A DNA stretch of 64,000 bases, taken from Tubulanus polymorphus (Eukaryota > Nemertea > Palaeonemertea > Tubulaniformes > Tubulanidae). Location: NCBI RefSeq assembly GCF_964204645.1, contig NC_134034.1, positions 10,659,414 to 10,723,413 of the forward strand. The letters are read 5' to 3'. Under the pieces are notes generated by a model that ran no database searches, was not told the origin of the DNA, and saw nothing but the letters and a program-made list of their open reading frames with translations. A program made the translations under genes and the position numbers. This document shows, in pieces, positions 54,305 through 64,000 of the stretch. The stretch's first letter is position 1; each line of letters starts with the position of its first letter.

Positions 54305-54990
54305 TATGAAACTGATAAGATTCTACCCCCAGTTCATGTTAAATACTGAGTAAGAGTTTGTGTGAAATACAGTAGACTCTGTCTCTTACTGCGGTAAAGT
54401 CTCTTACTGCGGTAAAGTTGAGACTGGTAAAATTCTACCCCGAGTTGATGTCAAATACTGAGTAAGAGTTTGTGAAATACAGTAGACCCTGTCTCTTACT
54501 GCGGTAAAATTGAGACTGGTAAAATTCTACCCCGAGTCGGTGTCAAATACCGAGTAAGCGTTTGTGAAATAAAGTTGGCTCTGTCTCTTACTGCGGTAAA
54601 ATTGAGACTGATAAAATTCTACCCCGAGTCGGTGTCAAATACTGAGTAGGCGTTTGTGAAATACAGTAGACCCTGTCTCTTACTGCGGTAAAATTGAGAC
54701 TGGTAAAATTCTACCCCGAGTCGGTGTCAAATACCGAGTAGGCGTTTGTGAAATAAAGTTGGCTCTGTCTCTTACTGCCGTAAAGTTGAGACTGGTAAAA
54801 TTCTACCCCGAGTCGGTGTCAAATACCGAGTAGGCGTTTGTGAAATAAAGTTGGCTCTGTCTCTTACTGTGGTAAAATTGAGACTGGTAAAATTCTACCG
54901 CGAGTCGGTGTCAAATACCGAGTAGGCATTTATGAAATAAAGTTGGCTCTGTCTCTTACTGTGGTAAAGTTGACAGTGGTAAAACATTCT
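54305..54990 (+). repeat. 91-bp tandem array (about 7 units)
   Basis: Unit with TTGAGACTGGTAAAATTCTA, CCCCGAGTCGGTGTCAAATA, CCGAGTAGGCGTTTGTGAAA and CTCTTACTGCGGTAAA. Followed by a (TA)n run at about 54990-55009. Confidence 0.88.
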
Positions 54991-55309
54991 TATATATATA
55001 TATATATATTACCTAACTCGCCGTCCCTCGCGTTGCCAGAAGTTTTTTTCGAGGCATTGTAAACAACGTGACCTTTCATTACAACAAAAACACGTTCGTC
55101 AGTTGTGTCTCTACAAACTCGCTTCGCGCCGTTCGCTGGCTAACGCTGAGATGTAATTCGAGCACTGTTATATGAATCTTGAGATGACAAATTCCGCAAG
55201 ACACTTCTTAGGATAATTGGATCCGCTGGAAAGCTGTTAGCCGTGATTGTAGAGTGAAGAGCCGATATCAACACGGTTTAGGAGAGCCTTCCGTATCAAC
55301 TACCAGTCG

Positions 55310-55401
55310 TACAACTTTCTCTCTCTCCCGCTCTCCCTCCCTCTCTCTCCCTCTCTCTCTCCCTCTCTCTCTCCCTCTCTCTTTCCCTCTCTCTTTCCCT
55401 C

Positions 55402-55437
<36 letters not shown>

Positions 55438-55545
55438 CCTCTCCCTCTCCCTCTCCCTCTCCCTCTCCCTCTCTCTCCCTCTCCCTCTCTCTCCCTCTCT
55501 CCCTCTCCCTCTCCCTCTCTCTCCTTCTCCCTCTCTCTGATTACC
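55310..55545 (+). repeat. CT-rich (CTCTCC)n microsatellite
   Basis: Pyrimidine-only plus strand. The Leu/Ser/Pro-rich open frame here is an artefact. Confidence 0.9.
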
Positions 55546-55559
55546 CGTATACCCCAGCT

Positions 55560-56030
55560 TAGACGAATAAAATACTAAATCTAAATGAAACTACAGCGCC
55601 ATCTTTTAGACCTTTTCGAACGATCGAATAAGTGTTCACTAAATCGTGTTTATATTTCTAGAGAGACTGAAAAAATCATCAAAAAAAGGTGCACGATCAA
55701 CCTTTTGGTTTTCCTATTGCCTAAATCAAAGCAGTCCCTGAATTAAGACCATTTTGAAGACTACTTTTACATCTTACGCGTAAATAACTTTTTAAGTACG
55801 TTAGATAAATCATCGGCGATACCAATGACGGTGTGTAATTCTATACAGACAATAGGGGGGGGGGGGGCTTCTAGCACCGTGTCCCGAGGTCTTACCAGCC
55901 AGTGCCTGTTATACTGAGTCACTCATTTTTTACTCTCTGCAACATATCCATATCTCCACCGGGGGATCCAATTTTGCTAGGGGGTTCCCACTTATTCAAA
56001 TAGCTGGAAATTCTAAAAGTCAGGTGACGA
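55560..56030. other. Unique sequence, no gene seen
   Basis: Contains a poly(G) run at about 55855-55867 and no recognisable motif. Confidence 0.4.
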
Positions 56031-56033
56031 TGT

Positions 56034-56195
56034 CACACCTGACGATGATCTCTAGGGTGAGATCGAAACGTCGTGTCTTTTAAATATTTTAGATTTAATA
56101 AATAAATTCTGGTTTTTAAATTCTTTTAATCTGTAAATAGTGGGATTTTATCTTATTATCCGTTCACCACGTTTGAGTGTGGTCATCGTTCTATC
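56034..56195. mobile_element. Palindromic foldback element, copy C (half)
   Basis: Only the right arm and centre remain (CCTGACGATGATCTCTAGGG, GATCGAAACGTCGTGTC, then the arm and the tail GTTCACCACGTTTGAGTG). Confidence 0.65.
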
Positions 56196-56199
56196 AGTC

Positions 56200-56840
56200 C
56201 CGACCTTTTCCAAAGGCGGCGTTTAGGGGCCGAGTCGCAACTGACCTACGCTGCTCTTGCAACTGATGACTGAGACCAGTTTCAACCGACAGTCGCGACC
56301 CGTCCTACGCGAGTCTCAGATTCCCACAGGTCGTCGAACATCGATGAAAGATGGATCCGATCCCTCATAGCTAGAAAAGATTACAAGAGACGCAAATCGC
56401 GGTCTGTTCGTTTTCATCGAGGCAGGCACGGGCTCGTCGTGTTCCGTCGCTTGTAACTAAGCAATATTTATCGCGCCGCGTTATGCTTTACATCATCATC
56501 AGCATCATCATCGTCGTCGTCTTAACGCCGAGTCGACTTCGCGCGCGAGAGATGCCACCCGCGTCGCTCGTAAGAAAGACAAATATATATTTCGCGCGGT
56601 TTTGCAGCGACTAATACTTTTATTTCGCGCGTGACCGATCGCGAATAACGTCCGTCTGCTTGTAATGAGAATCGGACGTTCGTATCATCTGCTCATCGAC
56701 GCGTGGTCTATCGAGGAATTCGTTTTCTTTAAATTGACATCAAGTACGACGCAACGGGATCAAAAGTTCTACATTGATTTATTGTCGCAGAACCGACAGT
56801 TTCATAGGTCAATATGTTCCTGCTTCAGTTCTCTTTGTGG
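56200..56840. other. Unique, partly CpG-rich sequence, no gene seen
   Basis: Includes a CATCATCATCATCGTCGTCG-like stretch near 56490. The plus-strand frame from 56665 continues into the 39-bp array, so it is not credible as a gene. Confidence 0.4.
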
Positions 56841-56844
56841 GCAT

Positions 56845-57320
56845 AATTTCACTCTGGATCCAGCTCCACAGTTGTGTGGGTTTGATTTGACTCTGGATCC
56901 AGCTCCACAATTGTGTGGGTTTAATTTGACTCTAGATCCAGCTCCACAGTTGTGTGGGTTTAATTTGACTCTAGATCCAGCTCCACAGTTGTGTGGGTTT
57001 GATTTGAACCTGGCCCAGTTCCACAGTTGTGTGGGTTTAATTTGACTCTAGATCCAGTTCCACAGTTGTGTAGGTTTAATTTGACTCTGGATCCAGTTCC
57101 ACAGTTGTGTGGGTTTGATTTGACTCTGGATCCAGCTCCACAATTGTGTGGGTTTGATTTGACTCTGAACCAAGCTCCACAATTGTGTGGGTTTGATTTG
57201 ACTCTGGATCCAGTTCCACAGTTGTGTGGGTTTACTTTGACTCTGGATCCAGTTCCACAGTTGTGTAGGTCTAATTTGACTCTAGATCCAGTTCCACAGT
57301 TGTGTGGGTTTAATTTGGCT
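56845..57320 (+). repeat. 39-bp satellite family array
   Basis: About 12 units (TGACTCTGGATCCAGTTCC, ACAGTTGTGTGGGTTTAAT). Orientation inverse to the 48-kb array; a CCAGCTCC variant forms blocks. Confidence 0.85.
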
Positions 57321-57394
57321 GTAATGTTGGTTAACTGGGTCAACTTCAACTAGTCAACGTGTGTCATCTTGTGCAAGTCTAATGCAAAAGGGCA

Positions 57395-57490
57395 GGAAAC
57401 AGAGAAGAGAGAGGGAGAGGGGGAGAGAGAGGGGAAGGGGGAGAGAGAGGGAGAGAGGGAGAGAGGGGGAGGGAGAGATGGAGGAGAGAT
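57395..57490 (+). repeat. GA-rich microsatellite
   Basis: GAGAGAGGGAGAG-type purine tract directly after the 39-bp array at 57 kb. Confidence 0.85.
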
Positions 57491-58009
57491 TTTAATGATC
57501 TCTCATGATGCAACCGTATTTTACCGATCGACAAACAAACGGCCGATCAATGACGAAGTCGTCTGCTGCCGTTTGGCGACAGCGGTGGAAATTTGATCGA
57601 GTCACCGCATGATAGGGCGATTAAAGGATAGAAAAAACTTGCCGCACCCCGTCCACCACCCTTCCCTAGCTTAAAGGATTGGATTTCTATTTGCGGGAAG
57701 CCCTCGCGCGCGCGCAGTACCTGTAGCATGAATGGCCATTAAAAGAACAGCGACGATGTCAACGCCGTTGTCGCGCCGGAGGATGTTTAGATTTTTAAGC
57801 AGCGTCTGTGTTCAGTTTGTTCATCCCCGGGGGTAAAACCTGCTGTCGCAACCATTAAAACTACGATTAAGCCGTTTCCCCCGGGAGTGATGTCGGTATA
57901 ATACTCTACTCGGATCCTACCTCAGGTGGGGCTTAACCGCTGTTCGGCTTACAAGACAAAGCTGATTATACGGACTTATCATTCAAAATGTTCGTGATAA
58001 ATTGCGCGA

Positions 58010-58350
58010 CGAGTAACCACCCATCACTGAGATCCACGTTCCCTGGGAACCCTCAATTCTGCCGGGTGACGATCGTGATAGTAGAGCGTTCTTCACCGCG
58101 CGTAGATCGACCATCGCTGAGATCCACGTTCCTCGGGAACCCTCAATTCGGACGGGTGAAGATCGTGATAGTAGAGCGTTCCTCACCGCGCGTAGATCGA
58201 CCATCGCTGAGATTCACGTTCCTCAGGAACCCTCAATTCGGTCGGGTGAAGATCGTGATAGTAGAGCGTTCCTCACCGCGCGTAGATCGACCATCGCTGA
58301 GATTCACGTTCCTCAGGAACCCTCAATTCGGTCGGGTGAAGATCAGCGGA
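58010..58350 (+). repeat. 90-bp tandem repeat (about 4 units)
   Basis: CpG-rich unit: GATCCACGTTCCTCGGGAAC, CCTCAATTCGGTCGGGTGAA, GATCGTGATAGTAGAGCGTT, CCTCACCGCGCGTAGATCGA. The 90-bp period is a multiple of three, so the open frames are periodic. Less AT-rich than other arrays. Confidence 0.85.
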
Positions 58351-58911
58351 GAGCTATTCACTACTGTAAAGTCAATCTCGGTTAACCGGTCATCTTTAAA
58401 GTCGTCACACTGAGGTCGTTTCTATTTTTGAGTCCCAACAGTAATTTACTAATAAGTGTAATTCGACATTTAGAGACCTTTCACCCTTTCCCGTAAGAGG
58501 ATGTTACAAGAATACAACGGACGCAAGAACGGACACGCACGCGATGGTGCTCAAGAGAACTAGCACTAAAAGTGCATCAAATCCTCCCATGAATAACCGA
58601 AGGAGCGAGAATTAATCGATGAAGGAAAATCTCGCACCACTCACGTCGTTGCACGCGATGACCGGAGAAAAAGACGTATCGCATTGGAAACTTTCTTCGA
58701 CGTTCGCGACGACGCCTGTCGTGCGACGTCACCCGATAACGGAAATAGAGAAACGTCATTTCGGTTTCCGCGGATTCAGTTTTCTTCGTTGAAAGCGTCG
58801 GTAAAAAAAATGTTTTGACGGCGGCACGCGAAGCGCTGAAATTAGACAGCTCATCCATCTAGTTGATTCAGGTAGTCTGCAGGATCTAGCGCGAACTGGA
58901 TCCTATATTCT

Positions 58912-59404
58912 GACAGCCCTTTCAGTGCATCTACACTGAGGTGCAAGTGCATCTACACTGAGGTGCAATGTATTAATTGGTTTTGACACCTGCCATGACG
59001 CAGCGCTCAAATCACTGAAATTAGGCCGCTCATCCAACTAGTAGATTCAGGTAGTCTGCAGGAGCTAGCCCGAACTGGATCATATATTCGGACAGCCCTT
59101 TCAGTGCATCTCGGTGCGTCTACACTGAGGTGCGATGGGTGTATGAATCGGCGATTTTCTTTGCCCATACATCGCACCATGGTGTATCCATCACAATTTA
59201 TGACCTTGATTGAAAGATACCGGTGCATTAACACTGAGATGCGATGTATAAATCGGCGAATGACTTTGTTCATACATCGCACACACAACGGTGCATCCAT
59301 AAGTTATAATCTCTGATGAAAGATTGCGAGGTAAGTCAACAAGTAATCTCTATGAAGAATTATCGTCAGCGCTTTCAGGTAAGGATTGGCCGGCACTGGA
59401 AGGG
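58912..59404 (+). mobile_element. Diverged piggyBac-like MITE and adjacent partial copy
   Basis: CCCTTTCAGTGCATC starts at about 58918 (short partial copy) and at 59096. The second copy ends GCACTGGAAGGG then TTAA at 59405. Internal sequence differs from the main family (CATCGCACCATGGTG palindromes), so this is a subfamily. A duplicated segment around 58850-58920 and 59030-59095 precedes both. Confidence 0.6.
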
Positions 59405-59749
59405 TTAAAAGGGGATTATACATACGACACGTTGATAAACACTTAGTCAGTTGTTCAAATGGGAAAACGTTTCATTTTGATTTCGAGTATGAAATTGATA
59501 TCTGAAGGACGGCGGCGCATGGCACTCGTTCATCAGTTAAAAGCTACCAGACGTGACTAAGAGTCAGCGTAGAACCCGAGTGTTTCACTAGCTTCAATTA
59601 GAAATTACAACCAATTCAATCACGTCTATCTGCGTAGAATAAAATCAATGACACTCAAGAGAAATGTTTTTGCTATCAACCCCAAAAGATTAGCTAGTTG
59701 AGTTAAAGTACCCAGGGGCTGAGTTACGTAATCTTGGTTGAGAGATTGT

Positions 59750-60415
59750 CTTTGTTCTATAACCAATCAAACATATGAGGCCACTTTATGTCCTTAGTGG
59801 TTTCATAGCCAATCTAACATCTTAAGACTAGTGTAAACTCATTTTGTTCCTCTAACCAATCTAACAACTTATGATCAGTCTAAGCTGATTTTGGCTCTAT
59901 AACCAATCTAACAACTTATGATCAGTCTAAGCTGATTTTGGTTCTATAGCCAATCTAACAACTTATGATCAGTCTAAGCTGATTTTGGTTCTATAACCAA
60001 TCTAACAAGTTATGATCAGTCTAAGCTGATTTTGGTTCTATAACCAATCTAACAACTTATGATCAGTCTAAGCTGATTTTGGTTCTATAACCAATCTAAC
60101 AAGTTATGATCACTCTAAGCTGATTTTGGTTCTATAACCAATCTAACAACTTATGATCAGTCTAAGCTGATTTTGGTTCTATAACCAATCTAACAAGTTA
60201 TGATCAGTCTAAGCTGATTTTGGTTCTATAACCAATCTAACAACTTATGATCAGTCTAAGCTGATTTTGGTTCCATAGCCAATCTTACAACTTAAGGCCA
60301 GTCTAAACTCATTTTTGTTCTATAATCAATTTAACAACTTAAGACCAGTCTAAACTCATTTTGGTTCTATGACCAATCTAACAATTTTAGGACCAGTCTA
60401 AACTCATTTTTAGTC
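59750..60415 (+). repeat. 47-bp tandem array with 94-bp dimer structure
   Basis: About 13 units of ATGATCAGTCTAAGCTGATT then TTGGTTCTATAACCAATCTAAC-like sequence. In the centre, units with CAACTTATG and CAAGTTATG alternate, giving a 94-bp period. Same origin as the array at 3560. Confidence 0.8.
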
Positions 60416-60429
60416 AAGGGCGCAACACG

Positions 60430-60870
60430 TCATAATGAGTTAGGGGTTTATCTTATTACAATATTGCAATATTGATACAACACCGACACGATGATACTCC
60501 GCACGCAACACGCCGCACACCGGGGTTCATCGCACAGATTTCACGATCGAACGAACGTCAGGATATGAAACGCATGACCACAACCGCGCGCAAACGACGA
60601 GCAGACGTACGGAGTTGACACCGAGTTGCAAAATCTCAATTACTAAAAAGGTTATCGGGGCGAAGTGGCCGCGACTGCGAGCCGCGTTGATGGAGTAAGA
60701 TTCATGAGTGAAAGGACGTCAGCGTTCTCACATCACATTCTATTACACCAAGGTAAAAAATAATATGCGTAGTATCGTGTTACATCCAAAACAACATAAT
60801 GGCACCGAGTATAATACATAGAATACGGTTCTAGAGAGGTGTACGGGTTAAATTTGACACCTCTGTCCCG
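60430..60870. other. Unique sequence, no gene seen
   Basis: Non-repetitive sequence between the 47-bp and 39-bp arrays. Frames are short and no domain motif is visible. Confidence 0.4.
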
Positions 60871-60879
60871 TTCAATTAT

Positions 60880-61190
60880 ACCCACACAACTGTGGAACTG
60901 GATCCAGAGTCAAATTAAACCCACACAACTGTGGAACTGGATCCAGAGTCAAATCAAACCCACGCAACTATGAAACTGAATCCAGAGTCAAATTAAACCC
61001 ACACAACTGTGGAACTGGGTCTAGAGTCAAATTAAACCCACACAACTGTGAAACTGAATCCAGAGTTAAATAAAACACACACAACTGTGGAACTGGATCC
61101 AGAGTCAAATTCAACCCACACAACTGTGGAACTGGATCCAGAATCAAATTAAACCCACACAACTGTGGAACTGGATTCAGAGTCATTAAC
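60880..61190 (-). repeat. 39-bp satellite family array
   Basis: Eight units, same orientation as the 48-kb array. Confidence 0.85.
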
Positions 61191-61484
61191 TACCAATGAA
61201 ACGGGTTAGCGCGCTGACAATGAAAAATGCAATATATACATTTCCAATATTCATTTAGACACCAAGAGATAAATGGCTGAGACGGGCAGCGAGACGGCAG
61301 CGAGGAGACAGCGAGACAGCAGCGGCCACGGATGAAGTTTCTCTCGCTCCCCGAGAGTCGGTCTATTATTCACCTTTGTACAAAAACATCCAATAAATGC
61401 TGAAGCTAAGAAAGTCGGTCGCAACAAGTAACAAGAAAACTGGATTATTGGAAATACAATCAGTCATAGATATAGTTAGCATTG

Positions 61485-61870
61485 TGTGAAAGGAGAGGGG
61501 GGAAATTGGAGGGAGAAGGGAGTAAGAGAGGGGGAGAGATGGGAGGGTGAGGGGAGAGAAGGGAGCTGAAAGAAGGGAAAGATGGAGAGGAGAGGAAGAG
61601 ACGAGAGAAGGAGAGAAGAAGGAGAGGAGAGGGAGAGATGGGAGAGATGGGAGTGAAGAGAGAGGGAAAGAGAGGGAGAGACAAGAGGGAAGACAGGAGG
61701 AGAGGAAGGGGGAGAGAGGGATATAACAGGAGAGGAGAGGGAGGGAGAGGAATGGGAGATAAGGGGAGAGATAAAAGGGGAGAGAGAGAGATGATAGGAA
61801 GAAGGGAAGAGAGAGGGAGAGATAATAGGCAGAAGAGAGGGGAGAGATGAAAGGTAAGAGGGAGAGATAC
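61485..61870 (+). repeat. GA-rich degenerate microsatellite
   Basis: Purine-rich plus strand (GGAGAGATGGGAG-like words) of nearly 390 bp. Confidence 0.88.
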
Positions 61871-61929
61871 ACTTTCTTAGTTTCATTTATCGACCCCATT
61901 TATACGAAAACACAAATCATCTCTTCGCT

Positions 61930-62270
61930 CGATTTCCACATTCTCATCGATAAATAAATATCACCCTCGTCTCTCAGATGTGCCGCTGCAGCGGCGACCG
62001 CGGTTCAATTCAATCAAATATTTACCGACACTCAGCGGTTAAGGATAAACAAATAAACTAGATTTATGGTAATGTAATCTGAGATCTATCGCTGCGACGA
62101 CGGTCAGAGGCAGTGATTTACGTTTCTCAATGACAAAACGCGCCCGAACATAAGACGACTAAATATGGCCGCTACTTCGACAATATATGTATCGATACGC
62201 GTTGAAAGGCGACGTTCTTGAAATGTATTTATGCACCCGAAGTGCTCCAAGTCAAGTTGAAATAGACAGT
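61930..62270. other. Unique sequence, no gene seen
   Basis: Short frames only; not assigned to any repeat family in this window. Confidence 0.35.
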
Positions 62271-62279
62271 AGCACAGTA

Positions 62280-62900
62280 GCACAAATACAAGTGGGGCCA
62301 GTGGCTAGATTGAAAACATGGGTTCACGGTGAACCCTTCCCCTCACAGCTGTGGGGGAGAGTAGTGACCATTAGGTCAAAAGCATGGGTTCTCAGTGAAC
62401 CATTTCCTTACCGCTGTTGTAAAAAGGCATTGGGTTCTCGGTGAACCTCCTCTTCCCACGGTTGTGGTGGGAAAACAGCGAGTAGAATGGGCACACGGGT
62501 TCCTAATGAACCACCTCTCCTCACAGCTCTCTGGTGGGAGAGCAGCGAGTAGAACAGACACATGGGTTCTTATTGAACCCCCTCTCCTCATTATAGCTGT
62601 GGTTGGAGTAGAACAGCGAGTAGAACCGACACACGAGTTCTTGAAGAGAACAGTGACTAAAAACAAACACAATACGTTCTCGGTGAACCCGAGTCTCCTC
62701 ACGGCAGTCACTGAAGAAAAGACACGATTGATTCTTCTCAAAACGAACAGCGACTGAAACCGACACGAAAGGTTCTCAGCGAACCCGAGTCTCCTCACGG
62801 CAGTCACTGAAGAACAGACACGATTGGTTCTTCTCAAAGAGAACAGCGACTGAAACCGACACGAAAGGTTCTCAGCGAACCCCCGTCTCCTCGCAGCAGC
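62280..62900 (+). repeat. Degenerate repeat with GGTTCTCGGTGAACC
   Basis: About nine units of roughly 60-75 bp with GGGTTCTCAGTGAACC, CTCCTCACAGC and GAGCAGCGAGTAGAACAGAC. The open frames on both strands are periodic artefacts. Confidence 0.7.
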
Positions 62901-62909
62901 AGCAGCAGC

Positions 62910-63290
62910 GCGGTGAAGTACACAGCCCCGCCGAGTTATCAGCGAATGAACACGCTATTACATCTAAAAGAAAAAGACAGCAGCAGACATGGAAACTAGC
63001 CTCCGGTAGACTCAGTCATCAGCTGGTAAAACAAACGTCATGGAATTTTTTTGCTGAAAAGTCCAACGAAGCTTATACGGTAACAGCGTCGTGTCTCTCT
63101 AACTGTCGTTATTAATGTATTCTTAATCTCTACAATACCAGAACAAAGGCTCGCGAGAGCGGATCGACGACAATTTCAGATGTCTCATTTTTATCCGCAT
63201 CGGACAAATCTCTCTCAAGAGTTTTACGACCGTTTGAGTAATCGCCGAGTAGCTTCTCGCGAGAGCCCGGGAAATCATATCATTGATCGA
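62910..63290. other. Unique sequence, no gene seen
   Basis: Starts with a CAG-type run near 62895. No coding motif on either strand. Confidence 0.35.
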
Positions 63291-63299
63291 TCGCGCTGC

Positions 63300-63945
63300 C
63301 AGTCAAAGTCTTTCACTGGTCTCTCATCAATCCAGGGTTCATGTGTTTGAATCCTCGTGGTAGCAGTCAGTCAGTCTTTCACTGGTCTCTCATCAATCCA
63401 GGATTCATGTGTTTGAATCCTGGTGGTAGCAGTCAGTCAGTCTTTCACTGGTCTCTCATCAATCCAGGGTTCATGTGTTTGAATCCTGGTGGTAGCAGTC
63501 AGTCAGTCTTTCACTGGTCTCTCATCAATCCAGGGTTCATGTGTTTGAATCCTGGTGGTAGCAGTCAGTCAGTCTTTCACTGGTCTCTCATCAATCCAGG
63601 GTTCATGTGTTTGAATCCTGGTAGTAGCAGTCAGTCAGTCTTTCACTGGTCTCTCATCAATCCAGGGTTCATGTGTTTGAATCCTGGTGGTAGCAGTCAG
63701 TCAGTCTTTCACTGGTCTCTCATCAATCCAGGGTTCATGTGTTTGAATCCTGGTGGTAGCAGTCAGTCAGTCTTTCACTGGTCTCTCATCAATCCAGGGT
63801 TAATGTGTTTGAATCCTGGTTGTAGCAGTCAGTCAGTCTTTCACTGGTCTCTTATCAATCCGGGATTCATGTGTTTGAATCCTGGTGGTAGCAGTCAGTC
63901 AGTCAGTCTTTCACTGATCTCTCATCAATCCAGGGTCTCGATGAT
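63300..63945 (+). repeat. 66-bp tandem array (about 10 units)
   Basis: Unit TCAGTCAGTCTTTCACTGGT, CTCTCATCAATCCAGGGTTC, ATGTGTTTGAATCCTGGTGG and TAGCAG, near-identical throughout. The TTTGAATCC words recall a tRNA T-arm but no other tRNA part is present. Confidence 0.9.
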
Positions 63946-64000
63946 AGCAGTCGGTCTGCTGCTGTTTCACTTTTCCGACACAAACTTCATTATAACCGGT

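Noticed and set aside
58619-58792. 57-codon plus-strand frame starting near 58619
   Set aside because: CpG-rich region gives open frames on both strands; no homology, splice or promoter evidence.

Overview
The window is nuclear DNA of an animal. Short, GC-richer exons with canonical GT/AG borders lie in AT-rich introns full of tandem arrays, foldback MITEs, a tRNA-derived SINE and LINE fragments. The protein families point to a non-vertebrate animal, probably marine; lophotrochozoan is my guess and is not proven. All recognised exons are on the minus strand, so transcription runs from high to low coordinates.

From about 37.3 kb down to the left edge lies one large secreted gel-forming-mucin-like gene. 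I rebuilt 41 coding exons (36395 to 1378). Every junction keeps the reading frame, giving about 3,470 residues, and the 3' end is outside the window. Order of parts: signal peptide, Pro-rich linker, CCP-like, EGF-like and CCP-like modules, a Thr linker, three VWD-C8-TIL assemblies, then seven WxxW ('CYS' or Mucin2_WxxW type) domains alternating with Pro/Thr arrays and two F5/8 type C (discoidin) domains, a further TIL module and Thr-rich exons. It should be a secreted, disulfide-linked, O-glycosylated polymer.

Upstream, from 38.8 to 47.8 kb, are the last ten recognisable exons of the mismatch-repair gene MLH1, ending in the characteristic FERC terminus. One exon expected between 44551 and 47716 was not found. 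The 5' ATPase exons are not visible and may lie beyond the right edge.

From 47.9 to 64 kb I see no confident coding exon. The region is an archive of tandem arrays: 39-bp units (with a 702-bp higher-order repeat), 81-bp, 25-bp, 71-bp, 91-bp, 90-bp, 47-bp and 66-bp units, and GA/CT-rich tracts. Several arrays match parts of dispersed foldback elements elsewhere in the window, which suggests MITE pieces became satellite DNA. A TTAA-flanked, piggyBac-like MITE of about 281 bp, with internal palindromes, is present in at least ten copies, some nested.
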